Positions 16,345 to 26,811 of a DNA stretch of 64,000 nucleotides are shown piece by piece. Where the stretch lies: positions 1 through 64,000 of the IMG/VR virus record IMGVR_UViG_3300017917_004266; one strand, written 5' to 3'. The number at the start of each line of letters is the position of its first letter. The stretch's first letter is position 1. The notes below the pieces were generated by a model, which worked only from the letters and a program-made list of their open reading frames with translations, was not told where the DNA came from and made no database searches. Source of the stretch: a virus. Both the position numbers and the translations under genes were made by a program.

Positions 16345-16604
16345 GAAAAAGAATTTTTAATTTTCCAGCTCAATCTATAATTGAGGCAAATTTGAATTTA
16401 CAAACAGTTCAAAGAAGTCTTTCTCAAGAATATAAAATATATACTCCAAAATTAGAAACTTTAACTAGTAATAAATTTATATCTATGTATAAAACTTGGG
16501 ATGAAAAAACAAAAGAAAATTTTGTTAAAACTATAGCTGGCAAACTTAATTTTAAAAAAGTTAAATATTTTTTTGATGAAAAAATAGGAGAAATAAATGA
16601 GTAA
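16341..16604 (+). CDS. Small tail-assembly protein
   Basis: 87 residues, basic, mostly helical, coupled at both ends (overlaps of 4 and 8 bases). It contains KFISMYKTWDEKTKENFVKT in the centre. No family recognised; part of the tube-to-tape-measure operon. Confidence 0.5.
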   Translation: MRKRIFNFPAQSIIEANLNLQTVQRSLSQEYKIYTPKLETLTSNKFISMYKTWDEKTKENFVKTIAGKLNFKKVKYFFDEKIGEINE

Positions 16605-17358
16605 ATATATATATAATTTTACAGAAAATCAAACTGTTGAAATTGAAAAAGTTGAAGAATCAACTAATGAAAATAATGAATTAGTTAAAACAATTAAAAA
16701 AATAAAAGAAGAAAAACCTTTAGAATTTGCAATTAAAAAACCAACAAGAGCTATGTTAGATGATGCTGAACTTTTTTATGGAGTTAAATTAGCAGAAGGA
16801 ATTAAAGCTGGAATGTTAACTAGAACTCTTATGGTAAAAAAATATGATAAAGACGGTGGAATATTTACAGAAGGAGAAGTAGAGAAGATCAAACTCCTTT
16901 TAGAAGAACTTGCTAATGTTCAATTAAAATATCAGCTTTATCTAGATAAAGAAGAAAAAAAAGAAGATTTAACAGAAGAAGAAAAGAAAGAAAAATTAAA
17001 TTTAGAAAATCAAGTAAATACTCTTAGATTAGAGTTAATTGAACTAGAGAATACTAAAAATAATATTTTCGAACAAACTGCGGAAAACAGAGCTAAAAAT
17101 AAAGTTATGATGTGGTGGGTTCTTTTTCTATCATATAAGAAAGATGGAGAAAATTTTATCCCATTATTTGGAGAAGGCACTTACGAGCAAAGACTTAAGA
17201 AGTATGACGAAATTGAAGAAAGCGATGATGAGTTTTTAAAGAAAGTATTAGTTAAATTTGCTTATTTTATCAGTTTCTGGTATTCTGGTAAAGCTGTAAA
17301 ATCTGAAGATTTTAAAGTTATTGAAGATTACTTAAAGGAACAAGGTAATCAAGATTGA
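16597..17358 (+). CDS. Tail assembly chaperone-like protein
   Basis: 253 residues. The segment FAIKKPTRAMLDDAELFYGV (about 44-63), followed by a helical, strongly charged region and a coiled coil (~110-150), resembles proteins I know from the corresponding position in other large phages. Tail chaperones bind the tape measure during tube polymerisation. Its stop overlaps the next TTG start. No programmed frameshift signal is apparent. Confidence 0.55.
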   Translation: MSKYIYNFTENQTVEIEKVEESTNENNELVKTIKKIKEEKPLEFAIKKPTRAMLDDAELFYGVKLAEGIKAGMLTRTLMVKKYDKDGGIFTEGEVEKIKLLLEELANVQLKYQLYLDKEEKKEDLTEEEKKEKLNLENQVNTLRLELIELENTKNNIFEQTAENRAKNKVMMWWVLFLSYKKDGENFIPLFGEGTYEQRLKKYDEIEESDDEFLKKVLVKFAYFISFWYSGKAVKSEDFKVIEDYLKEQGNQD

Positions 17359-18341
17359 TTAATATTGCAGATAGAAAATTAAAACTCATATTTTTTGAAA
17401 TTTGTAATCGTTATTCGAAAATATTAGATAAAGATGGCCCTATTTATGTAAAACATTATGGGGAATTTGACTCTGGTGAATTTGAAGAATATTTTTTCGA
17501 ATATTATGATAAAGCAAGAAAAAATGGTTTGCCAACATATGCTGAAAAAGAAAAATTATTAATATCAGAAAATTATTGGACAGAGGAGCAGGAAAAAGAA
17601 TTAAAATATAAAACAGAAAAACTAGAAAAATTAGAGAAAATTCATAGTGGTTTATTTTTAAAATCTCATATTGATAAATCAAAAAAAGAAATTAAAGACC
17701 TTAAAAAGGAAGTCTTAAATCTTTCTAATGATAAAAAAGAACTAATTGGAATATATGCCGAATCTTATGCACAAAATAAAGTTGATTTTATTTATATTTT
17801 AAATTCATTTTATAAAGATAAAAATCTTAAAGTTAAATTATTAGATATAGAAAATTATGATATTGATGAAAATATATATTATAAATATATATTATTACAT
17901 AACAAAGCTTTAGAAAAGTTTAATATAGATAATATTAAACATTTATCTTTATCTGAACCTTTTCAAAATATGATTAATGGATCTGATGCAAATTGCTATT
18001 ATTTATTTAATAAACCAATTTGTAATTTAAGTTATTATCAAATGAGTATATTTAGCTATGGTAAGTTTTTTCATACTGTTTTAGGATTACCAGAAGCTAA
18101 AAAATTAGATTCTGAAACAAAGAAGAATCCAGATAAATTAATAGAATGGTATAATGCTTTTATTAACTTTAAAAATAAAAATCCAAATTCTAGTGGAAAA
18201 GGTATGAATTTTGTTATGGGCGCAAATAAAGAAGATATGGAATATTTAAAACAAGAAACAAAAAGTGATGTTAATGAAATGGCTAAAGCAAAAGGAGGAG
18301 CTTTGGGTATAGCAGATTTAGCAAAATTATCAAAAATATAA
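17355..18341 (+). CDS. Tail assembly protein, TTG start
   Basis: 328 residues starting at TTG within TTGA, which overlaps the upstream stop. It has a charged helical N-terminal half with a coiled coil (about 75-135) and a C-terminal Gly/Lys-rich tail (GKGMNFVMGANKEDMEYL). It is directly upstream of the tape measure gene; a second chaperone component is the likely role. Confidence 0.5.
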   Translation: MINIADRKLKLIFFEICNRYSKILDKDGPIYVKHYGEFDSGEFEEYFFEYYDKARKNGLPTYAEKEKLLISENYWTEEQEKELKYKTEKLEKLEKIHSGLFLKSHIDKSKKEIKDLKKEVLNLSNDKKELIGIYAESYAQNKVDFIYILNSFYKDKNLKVKLLDIENYDIDENIYYKYILLHNKALEKFNIDNIKHLSLSEPFQNMINGSDANCYYLFNKPICNLSYYQMSIFSYGKFFHTVLGLPEAKKLDSETKKNPDKLIEWYNAFINFKNKNPNSSGKGMNFVMGANKEDMEYLKQETKSDVNEMAKAKGGALGIADLAKLSKI

Positions 18342-18349
18342 GTGTAATA
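18340..18349 (+). promoter_or_regulatory. TAGTGTAATA-type box, copy 6
   Basis: AAGTGTAATA overlapping the upstream stop codon; the tape measure ATG follows 24 bases later and has purine-rich ribosome-binding sequences (AGGAAAAGG, AAAGGA). Confidence 0.45.
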
Positions 18350-18373
18350 ATATCATAGGAAAAGGTTAAAGGA

Positions 18374-21300
18374 ATGAGTGATATTATTTTATCAGTAGAT
18401 GGAGATTTAAAACCATTAGAGTCTAAACTTAATAAAATTTCTTCTAGAAATATAAGTTTAAATCTAAAAGATAGTTTATCTCAACCATTAGGCAGAATTA
18501 CTGGTAAAGTATCTGAATTTGAAAAATCATTAGAAGCATCTAATGCGCGAGTTTTAGCATTCGGAGCATCAGCTGGAAGCGTATATGCAGTTCAAAGAGC
18601 TTTTTCTGAAATAGTAAAATCAACAATTGAAGTAGAAAAAAGTCTTACAGATATTAATGTAGTTTTAAATGCCTCGACAAAAGATCTTGGAAAATTCGGA
18701 AAAGAATTATTTAGCATTGCTAAAAATACAGGCCAAGGATTTGATGAAGTAGCTAAAGCAGCAACAGAATTTGCTCGTCAAGGTCTTGGTATTGAAGAAA
18801 CCTTAAAAAGAACAAATGACGCTTTAATATTAAGTCGTCTTTCTGGTTTAGATGCGGCAAGAAGTGTAGAAACATTAACTGCAGCAGTAAATTCATTTGC
18901 TAGAGCTGGATTAACTTCTAGCCAAATTATTAATAAATTAGCAAATGTTGATGCAGCTTTTGCAGTTAGTACTGGAGATCTTGCAGAAGCCATTAGTCGA
19001 GTTGGCAGTACAGCTCAAGATGTTGGAGTTGATTTTGATCAATTAATAGCAATCGTTACAGCAGCTCAACAAACTACAGCGAGAGGTGGTGCTGTAATTG
19101 GTAACTCATTTAAAACAATTTTTACACGTTTACAAAGAACAGATACTTTAGATGAATTAGAAGCTGTAGGAATTGCTGTTAGAGATTTACAAGGTAATAC
19201 TTTACCTGCAATACAAATTTTAAAAAATCTTTCAGATGTATTTTATCAATTAAATGATGCTCAAAGAGCTTCTGTAGCAGAAACAGTTGGTGGCGTATTT
19301 CAAATTAATATTTTAAGAGCAGCTCTATCTGATTTAACTAAACAATATAGTGTATATGATTCAGCTTTAAGTACGGCTAGAAGTTCTACAGATCAAGCAA
19401 TCCAAAGAAATCAAGCTCTAAATCAAACATTATCAGCTTTAACAAATAAAACTTTTGTAAATTTGAAAGAAGCCGCAGCAAAAATTGGAGAAATAACACT
19501 CGCTCCAACTATTAAAACTGGTTTAGGTGGAATAAATGCAATATTAGGAGAATTTAATAAACCAGAAGAAGCTCAGGGAATTGGAACTAAAATCGCTACT
19601 GGGCTTCTTAAAGGAATAGGAAGTTATATTAGTGGACCAGGTCTTGCTATTATTGGCGCAGCATTTATTAAAATTTTTGGTGGATTAACAAAATTTAGCG
19701 CAGAAGCTTTAAAGAGTTTAATTGGAATTGGAACTCAAGCTGATAAAATTGCAGCTGCACAAGAAAGAGTCAATGCAATTATTGCTCAAAATCCAGCACT
19801 TATACAAGCTGTAATTTCTAAAGAGACATCATTACTTCAAGTTGAAAATCAAATTTTAAAAATTATAGAACAACAAAATGCCGCAAGAGCAGTTGGAGCA
19901 ACTATATCTGCTAGAGTTGCGCCTTTAGCAGCTAATGTTCCAACACCAAAAATTAAAACAAAGTTTGGTGGTTACATACCAAATTTTGTATCTCCAACAA
20001 TGCAAGAAAAAATGGGAGCATATGCTGGTGGTTATACTCCTGGTTCAGTTAAAAAAATGGGAGATATGTATTATAATACAGCAGAAAGTATCGCACAATT
20101 TCCAGGAGCAGATGGTCCAGCTATTATGCCACCACAAAATAGTCTCGCTGGAGAAAACTATAGAAATGCATTTAAAAAACAAGTAGGTTTTGATCCATAT
20201 GCTTATCGCGGATATGTTCCTAATTTTGCAGATAAAGAAAGAAAAAAATATACAAAAATTGTTGATACAGGAAGACAAAATAAAGTTGGAATGATTTTTC
20301 CATATAAAACTAATAAAGCTGTAGACGCTTTTGGTTATGCTAAATATGGAGATTATAAAATTAAAATAGGATTTCCAATGTCTGGATATAATCCAGCAAA
20401 TATTAAAAAACCAGCAGACGTAGATTTGATAAAACAACTTGGAGATAAAATCGTAACATTTACAAATGATTTTGCTAAAAAATTATTTCAGGGCGGTGGA
20501 CAAATGCCACAAATTACAAATATTAGTCAATTATCGAATGCTGGATCATTTGGTAGTATTGCTGGGGCAATATTTGAATCTGCTGTAGGTCTTGCCACAA
20601 GTAACCTTAATGAAGGTAGAGATCAAAATGCTCCAATAGATTTTGCTGCACCAAATGATAAGTTAAGAGCATTATTTAATAATTTATCAGCTAGCGCATT
20701 TGAAGCAAAAGTAAATCCAAGACCAGATCAAAGAGATAGTGTAGCCCAAAAAATATTAAATTTAGGATATGTAGGAGGAAAAACAAAAGAAATCCTAGGA
20801 GAAAGTTATGCTAAAGATTTAAAAGATAGACAATTAAAAGAAAAAGAACTTGCTGCAAGAAAAGCTGCAGAACAAGGAATACAACTAGGAAGAGGACAAA
20901 AAATAAGTTCAGCAAAAAGAACTAAATCTTTTGGTTATATACCAAATTTTGCTGCATTACAAGACGCCATCATCCGCGAACAAGCTGCTGGAGTTAATCC
21001 TAATTTAATTCGAGTTGGAACAAGCTCTAGTTTAGTTTCAAGAGATAATCCATTTGGACTTGGAGTATATAATACAAAAGATGAACCAGGTGGATTACAG
21101 CAAGGAATAAATCGTTATAGTGGAGTAATACCAAATTTTGCTGGTGGAAATAAAATTACAGATGTAACATCTATGGTTGAGTCTGCAAAAAAAGCATCAG
21201 AAGCATTAAATAAAACAGCAAATTCTAGCAAAAATTTATCCGATAAAGTAAACGATAATCAAGGTAAACTTGTCGCACTTGGAGTTGGTTTATCTCTTTT

Positions 21301-23581
21301 GCAAGGCCAATTAAGTCAATTTGGTGATGCTAATAATAAATTTATTCAAGGTTTAAATCAAATGACTTCAGCGGCTGCAACGGTTTCAACAGCATTTGGA
21401 ACTTTCGGTGGTGGAAAAAAAGGATTAGCAGCGGCTGGAGGTATGTTAGCAATACAAGGAGTAGCTGGATTGTCTGGAAATGCAGATAAAACATTTAATA
21501 CTCAAATGCAAAATTTAAGTAAAGCTATGGAAACTTCAAAAGAAAGTTCTTCAAAACTTGAAGCAGTAATCAGCGGATTAACTCCAACTTTAAATGATTA
21601 TGCAAATGAATTAGAAAAAACAGATCCAGATCCAGAAGCAATTGCTAAATTTAAAAAATCTATTTTAACAGGAATATCTGATTTAGCACCAGAATTACAA
21701 GATCAAATTAGAGAAAAATTAGGATCTGCGAAAGATATTATGGGTACTTTATCTACAGAACAACGCAAAGGAGCATTAACTCAATCACAAATTGGATTAC
21801 AACAATTAGTGGGATCAGAACAAGGACAAGCTAGAGCAAATATGGGTATAAAAGGTCAATTTGGTAAAATATTAGCTGGAACAGGAATACCAGGATTAGC
21901 TAACTTTGGTCAAGGATTAATGAATAAAGAAATGAAACCAACATTTCAAAATAAAGAATCTATTTCAGCGGCCGCAGGAGCTGCTCTTTTACCAGTATCT
22001 CAAAGTTCTGAAGATTTACTTAAAGTTGCAGATGCGCTTGCAGCAAATTCAACGTCTGCGGAAGGTACATTTCAAGCATTAGAAGAATTATACAAAGCAT
22101 CAGGACAAAGCACAGAAGGTTTACTCGCATTGAAGGCTGAATTATCTAAAAATCCAGAAGCTACTAAAAAAGTTATTGAAGAAATGAAAAAGTTGACTCA
22201 AACCCAACTTCAAAATGCTGCCGCAGCTGGTAAAGCCGCTGTACCTGTAGCCCCAGGATATAGAGGCGCTGGAAAATTATATGGACCAGGAATGGTAGCA
22301 GAACAATACCAAGCACAGCCAATTGATGATTTAAATTCAACTCTAAGTAGACTTGCGATGATTAGTGGAAAAGGTCCAGCCGCAGATATGTTAAGAAATA
22401 AAATTGGTGGAAGAGCAGCTATACAACAAGCAGAAGCTGGTATGCCAGTTAGCGAACAATATAAAGAAATGGGAGCAAAATTCTATGCTGGAAGAATAAA
22501 AGAACAAGAAGCAAGATTAGCAGAACTTCAAGGTATGACAGGAGATGTTGAAGGACAGAAAAAAACGCAAGCAATTATAGATAAAACAAATTATGATAAA
22601 ATGGGCACACAAGTAATTAGTGAAAATATTGCTGAAGCTGGAAAAGATAAACCTCAAAGAGAAAAAATGGGAGAGAATGTTCCAGAATTAACTGCAGAAC
22701 AGAAAAAAACTCAAGAAGCAGCTGCTGCATCGGCAGAGGCTGCTAAAAATTTAGAAAATGCTTCAGCTATACAAAATACAAACTTATCTGTTCCAAATAT
22801 ACCACCTCAAACACCAGAATTAGATATGTTTAATACAGCACTTACTGCCGCAGGAGGATTAGCTGGTCCATTTTTAGGAACTCTTGGTGGAAATTTATTT
22901 GGAAAAGGAACATCTGCAGTTGGAAGAGGCGCTGGAACAGCAATTAATACAGTCGCTAGAGCAACTCCATTAATTGGGGGAGCATTAACAACATCATTGG
23001 GTTCAATGGGAGTTGCTGGATTAGCTGGCTCAACTGCACTTGCCGCAGGAGTAGGTTATGGAACTTATAAAGGCAGTGAAAAGCTTGGAGAATATTTTGA
23101 TCCTGGAGCAGAAAAACGTACTTCTATGCTAGAATCAATTCCTGGAGCTAAAAAAGGTCTTAGTTGGTGGTCTCAAAATGCACCCGAATTTTTAGGCGGA
23201 GGTGGAGCTAGTGCTCTTACTGAAGAAGAACAAAAAGCGCAAGATGAAGCTCTTAATAAACTAAAAAACAAAAAATTAACACAACAACAAGTTCAAAATG
23301 CTCCAAAAGTAGAAGCGCCAGCTGGACAAATTGAAGAAGCATCAAAAACAGCTGAAACAAAAAAACAAGAACAACCATCGCAAGTAAATAATAATATTTC
23401 TGTTGCTCCAAGTATTAATATAGCTCAACAAGCAGCTACAGATAAAGCAGAATTACAAAAGATGATTGAAGCAGAAGTAAAGAAATTTGGCGAAGCAATA
23501 GTTAAGATTGCAGAGAATAAGGCGAAAGCAAGGGAAAAGGGCGTTGTTAATCCACCTCAAAACTTGAATATAACAGCGTAA
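18374..23581 (+). CDS. Tape measure protein
   Basis: 1735 residues, the longest ORF here. Residues ~45-250 match the conserved core of TP901/PhageMin-type tape measures (AFGASAGSVYAVQRAF; RVGSTAQDVGVDFDQL; GGAVIGNSFKTIFTRLQR). The rest is Ala/Lys/Gln-rich helix with hydrophobic stretches around 415-440, 1020-1040 and 1490-1560. Four GYIPNFA-type motifs occur at about 533, 613, 854 and 917. It should set tail length and may take part in DNA passage across the envelope. Confidence 0.9.
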   Translation: MSDIILSVDGDLKPLESKLNKISSRNISLNLKDSLSQPLGRITGKVSEFEKSLEASNARVLAFGASAGSVYAVQRAFSEIVKSTIEVEKSLTDINVVLNASTKDLGKFGKELFSIAKNTGQGFDEVAKAATEFARQGLGIEETLKRTNDALILSRLSGLDAARSVETLTAAVNSFARAGLTSSQIINKLANVDAAFAVSTGDLAEAISRVGSTAQDVGVDFDQLIAIVTAAQQTTARGGAVIGNSFKTIFTRLQRTDTLDELEAVGIAVRDLQGNTLPAIQILKNLSDVFYQLNDAQRASVAETVGGVFQINILRAALSDLTKQYSVYDSALSTARSSTDQAIQRNQALNQTLSALTNKTFVNLKEAAAKIGEITLAPTIKTGLGGINAILGEFNKPEEAQGIGTKIATGLLKGIGSYISGPGLAIIGAAFIKIFGGLTKFSAEALKSLIGIGTQADKIAAAQERVNAIIAQNPALIQAVISKETSLLQVENQILKIIEQQNAARAVGATISARVAPLAANVPTPKIKTKFGGYIPNFVSPTMQEKMGAYAGGYTPGSVKKMGDMYYNTAESIAQFPGADGPAIMPPQNSLAGENYRNAFKKQVGFDPYAYRGYVPNFADKERKKYTKIVDTGRQNKVGMIFPYKTNKAVDAFGYAKYGDYKIKIGFPMSGYNPANIKKPADVDLIKQLGDKIVTFTNDFAKKLFQGGGQMPQITNISQLSNAGSFGSIAGAIFESAVGLATSNLNEGRDQNAPIDFAAPNDKLRALFNNLSASAFEAKVNPRPDQRDSVAQKILNLGYVGGKTKEILGESYAKDLKDRQLKEKELAARKAAEQGIQLGRGQKISSAKRTKSFGYIPNFAALQDAIIREQAAGVNPNLIRVGTSSSLVSRDNPFGLGVYNTKDEPGGLQQGINRYSGVIPNFAGGNKITDVTSMVESAKKASEALNKTANSSKNLSDKVNDNQGKLVALGVGLSLLQGQLSQFGDANNKFIQGLNQMTSAAATVSTAFGTFGGGKKGLAAAGGMLAIQGVAGLSGNADKTFNTQMQNLSKAMETSKESSSKLEAVISGLTPTLNDYANELEKTDPDPEAIAKFKKSILTGISDLAPELQDQIREKLGSAKDIMGTLSTEQRKGALTQSQIGLQQLVGSEQGQARANMGIKGQFGKILAGTGIPGLANFGQGLMNKEMKPTFQNKESISAAAGAALLPVSQSSEDLLKVADALAANSTSAEGTFQALEELYKASGQSTEGLLALKAELSKNPEATKKVIEEMKKLTQTQLQNAAAAGKAAVPVAPGYRGAGKLYGPGMVAEQYQAQPIDDLNSTLSRLAMISGKGPAADMLRNKIGGRAAIQQAEAGMPVSEQYKEMGAKFYAGRIKEQEARLAELQGMTGDVEGQKKTQAIIDKTNYDKMGTQVISENIAEAGKDKPQREKMGENVPELTAEQKKTQEAAAASAEAAKNLENASAIQNTNLSVPNIPPQTPELDMFNTALTAAGGLAGPFLGTLGGNLFGKGTSAVGRGAGTAINTVARATPLIGGALTTSLGSMGVAGLAGSTALAAGVGYGTYKGSEKLGEYFDPGAEKRTSMLESIPGAKKGLSWWSQNAPEFLGGGGASALTEEEQKAQDEALNKLKNKKLTQQQVQNAPKVEAPAGQIEEASKTAETKKQEQPSQVNNNISVAPSINIAQQAATDKAELQKMIEAEVKKFGEAIVKIAENKAKAREKGVVNPPQNLNITA

Positions 23582-23587
23582 TAAAAT

Positions 23588-25267
23588 ATGGCAAATCCAA
23601 CATTTAACATATCTTTAAATTATCCAGAAGTTACTAGCGCCACAAAAAGAATAGAAAAAAGTCAATCTAATATTCTTTTAAAAATAGTTCAAGAAATAAC
23701 TGTAAAAGGAAAACTATTAGAATTAAACAACCAAAGTGGATATTCCCAAATTTGGGCACAAATTGACGCTATACAAGATAATAAAGAAGCAAAAAATTGT
23801 ACTCTTAATTTTGCTGGATTAATATCTTATTCTGGAGCAAAGATAACAGATATTAGTTTTGAAAATAGTGGAAATCAAGATGTTCAAACTAAAGATTTCT
23901 CAATTAGCTTTGAAATATATGAAGCAGTAAGTTCTTCATTATTAACTTCATATGGAGTTAGTTTATCAGATTTAAAAGATATTTCTGATATTAAAATATC
24001 TCAAGTTAAAGAAGAAAATTTAGAAGGAAAAACTTTAACGACTTCTATTGGTATAACTTTTGGAGAAAATGCTAATACTTACAATTTAGTTCGCGCGCAA
24101 TCAATTGCAAAAGTTATATTAAGTTCTACAAATCTTTTATCAGTAACAGCTTCAAGGACTACAGTTTCTAACGTATATGATGAAGCTAGTGGAACATATA
24201 ATTTTATTGAAATAAAAAATGAATTTAGAGGATCAAGCGCTGGATTTTCAGTTTTAAGATCAAATAATTATAATATACAAAATAATGGTTCGATAGTTGT
24301 TTCTGAAAATGGACAAATAAAAATCAATAAAAATAATGATTTTTCAATTACAGAATTATATAATAAAGCAATATCTGAAGCTGGAGGAGCTAAAATTAGA
24401 TGTCAGCAATTTATTGGAACATATTACACATTAAGTTATGGATCTTTACCAGCAGGATATAAAAATTCTTTTGAAGAATCATCAAAGCAAATTACAGTTG
24501 ATGAAGCTTCTGGAACAGCGCAATACAATGTTTCTATAACTAATGAACCAGAATATTTAGGGAATGTAAGAGTAGAGATAATAGATACAATTGAAGACTT
24601 AAAAAAAGAATCTTCAAAAAGAAAAATTATTAGAGGAACAATAACTGGCATAAAACTTCCACCAGATAAGGATATTAATCCTAGTATAAATAAAAAACTA
24701 GCAGCAGCAAAAAGTTATTTTGATAGCAATTATAAAGAATTATTTGCTCAAGCTAAAAACTTTGCTGTAATGTCTCCTAAGATAGGAAATTATAAAACAT
24801 ATATAACTAATGGAGATATAACTTATAATATAAGTGAAGGTAGTATAAATTTTAGTATAACATATGAAGATCGCCCAGAATATAACGTAAGTGATTCTAG
24901 TATAATTTTAGGTAAAGCGCAATTAACAAATCAATCTCCAGTTCATTTAGCCAATCAATTTATAGTTATAGGTGGAATTTCAAAAGGAGAAGAACTCATT
25001 CAATCAAGCACTCAATCTAGACCTGTTGAAATGGACTTAAGGGTAGAAGCTTTATTTAAAAGATCTTCAGATATAAAATCATATATTAATTCATTTAATA
25101 CTTTAATAAAAAATAACTATAGTGATGGAATAATAAAATCTATAAGTATATCAGCAAATTTAATTGCACGAACTTTTCAGGGTAGTGCTTCATGGTTAAA
25201 TTTTGGAGGTTATAGAGATAGATTTGATACTAGTTTAAGTGTAACGCCAAAATCAATAAGTTTATGA
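23588..25267 (+). CDS. Distal tail/baseplate protein (paralogue A)
   Basis: 559 residues, beta-rich. The N-terminal region carries ATKRIEKSQSNILLKI and CTLNFAGLISYSGAKI; the next gene has the matching ATKRIEPIFDG motif near its start and similar overall layout, so the two look like diverged paralogues. Position right after the tape measure is where distal tail and baseplate proteins lie. The ORF ends in the ATGA that starts the next gene. Confidence 0.55.
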   Translation: MANPTFNISLNYPEVTSATKRIEKSQSNILLKIVQEITVKGKLLELNNQSGYSQIWAQIDAIQDNKEAKNCTLNFAGLISYSGAKITDISFENSGNQDVQTKDFSISFEIYEAVSSSLLTSYGVSLSDLKDISDIKISQVKEENLEGKTLTTSIGITFGENANTYNLVRAQSIAKVILSSTNLLSVTASRTTVSNVYDEASGTYNFIEIKNEFRGSSAGFSVLRSNNYNIQNNGSIVVSENGQIKINKNNDFSITELYNKAISEAGGAKIRCQQFIGTYYTLSYGSLPAGYKNSFEESSKQITVDEASGTAQYNVSITNEPEYLGNVRVEIIDTIEDLKKESSKRKIIRGTITGIKLPPDKDINPSINKKLAAAKSYFDSNYKELFAQAKNFAVMSPKIGNYKTYITNGDITYNISEGSINFSITYEDRPEYNVSDSSIILGKAQLTNQSPVHLANQFIVIGGISKGEELIQSSTQSRPVEMDLRVEALFKRSSDIKSYINSFNTLIKNNYSDGIIKSISISANLIARTFQGSASWLNFGGYRDRFDTSLSVTPKSISL

Positions 25268-26811
25268 GTAATATATCCTTACCTTATTCCGCTTTAAGTC
25301 CATCACTATTAGAGGGATCATCTTTAAATAATAAAAAAATTACAGCTTTTGCTACAAAAAGAATAGAACCTATTTTTGATGGAGTAAAACATTATGCAAA
25401 TAAAGTTATATTTTCAATAGAAGGAGAATATTTACCACAGGGTATAGGAGGATCTATACCAGATAAATTATCCCCAATTGACATTAAAACATTTTTAGAT
25501 AGTTTTACAAGTTTAACAAATACAAATTGTACATTAACAAATATTAATTTACAAGAATCAAATTGGGTTGGACATGTACCATATACAGTTGATTGCGAAT
25601 GTTATGCTTTTGTAGATGATAATTTAAATAAAACAATTAGCGCTAAAAATGAAATAAATGTAAATGAAAATATTGATGGGACAATATCAATTGGTAGAAA
25701 TATAAATGTTAGTGCGGTATCTGTAAATAATTCTGATGCAGTTCAAAGTGCGAAAATATTTGCTCAATTATTAAGTGGCCAAACAACTAATTGGCAATTA
25801 AATTTTTCTTCAAGTAATAAATCTCAAACTTTTTCAAATATAATATTAAATAACTCTTCAGAAACTGCTGATATTTTTAATGGAACATATTCTATACAAC
25901 AAAATTTTACAGCTAATCTATTAACTAAAGATTTATCAAAAAAAGGTATAATAAAAAATTCAGCAGAAATTCAATCTGGTATAGATGGGATTGCTACAAT
26001 AAATATAAAATCTACTGTAATAGGTGGAATAAATACTACAGAAAATGATTTAAAAAATATTGGGAAAACAAATACTAACTTTTCTGTTCCAAGTAATTTT
26101 TCAGTATTGTCTAATACGAGTAGTTATGATGATATCAATAAAACCTTGGAAATAAATACAACTTATTCCAACGATAAAACAATTACATCTAATGGTAATA
26201 AAGTATCGAATAGTTTAAGTTTAAATTATGATTTTTTAAATCAAAATTTTACTGCAAATTTTAATTCTGAAGTAAAACCAGCAGTTATAGTCAAAAATGC
26301 ACCAAATGTAAAAGGTGATCTTTCTAAAAATATATCTTCTATTCTTAAAAGTTATGATCCAACTATTAGTTCTTTTATATTAGAATCATCTTCAGAGGGG
26401 ACAGGAATTGTAACTCAATTAGCAAATTATACAGAATCTTATATATCATCTCCAAGCATAATTGGTGGACAAAATGGTATAGAATTCTATGATATTTCAT
26501 TAAATGTTGATTATCAACCAGGATATCCACAAAATACATTTGCTCCAATATTAAGTGGAAGAGGTAAATATTACCTAGAGAATTTAGATCTTGTAAATAA
26601 TGGAACTTTGAATATTTCAGTAAATGGAAAATACAATTTTAATCCACCACAAAAAGCATTTTTTGAAAATATGATTGGAAGTGGTAATTTAGTAAATTTA
26701 GGAAAAACTTTAATATTAAAAGATGAGTTAGGTATTGATAAGAATGGCCGTTCATTTACATATACTCAAGAAAAAGTAGGAAATGATTTAGCATTTGGTA
26801 ATTTAACATGA
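25264..26811 (+). CDS. Distal tail/baseplate protein (paralogue B)
   Basis: 515 residues, beta-rich, Asn/Ser-rich. ATKRIEPIFDGVKHYANKVI (about 30-49) parallels the start of the upstream protein, suggesting duplication. Coupled by ATGA at both ends. Inferred to form a ring at the tail end; no firm family. Confidence 0.5.
   Translation: MSNISLPYSALSPSLLEGSSLNNKKITAFATKRIEPIFDGVKHYANKVIFSIEGEYLPQGIGGSIPDKLSPIDIKTFLDSFTSLTNTNCTLTNINLQESNWVGHVPYTVDCECYAFVDDNLNKTISAKNEINVNENIDGTISIGRNINVSAVSVNNSDAVQSAKIFAQLLSGQTTNWQLNFSSSNKSQTFSNIILNNSSETADIFNGTYSIQQNFTANLLTKDLSKKGIIKNSAEIQSGIDGIATINIKSTVIGGINTTENDLKNIGKTNTNFSVPSNFSVLSNTSSYDDINKTLEINTTYSNDKTITSNGNKVSNSLSLNYDFLNQNFTANFNSEVKPAVIVKNAPNVKGDLSKNISSILKSYDPTISSFILESSSEGTGIVTQLANYTESYISSPSIIGGQNGIEFYDISLNVDYQPGYPQNTFAPILSGRGKYYLENLDLVNNGTLNISVNGKYNFNPPQKAFFENMIGSGNLVNLGKTLILKDELGIDKNGRSFTYTQEKVGNDLAFGNLT

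Noticed and set aside
17330-17360. Programmed -1 frameshift joining the tail chaperone genes, as in lambda G/GT
   Set aside because: The downstream frame has a TAA just before its TTG start, leaving a window of about two codons with no XXXYYYZ slippery sequence; stop-start coupling explains the overlap.
20045-20437. 130-codon ORF antisense to the tape measure
   Set aside because: Phe/Ile/Ser/Cys-rich translation typical of the reverse strand of AT-rich coding sequence; the + strand tape measure is certain.
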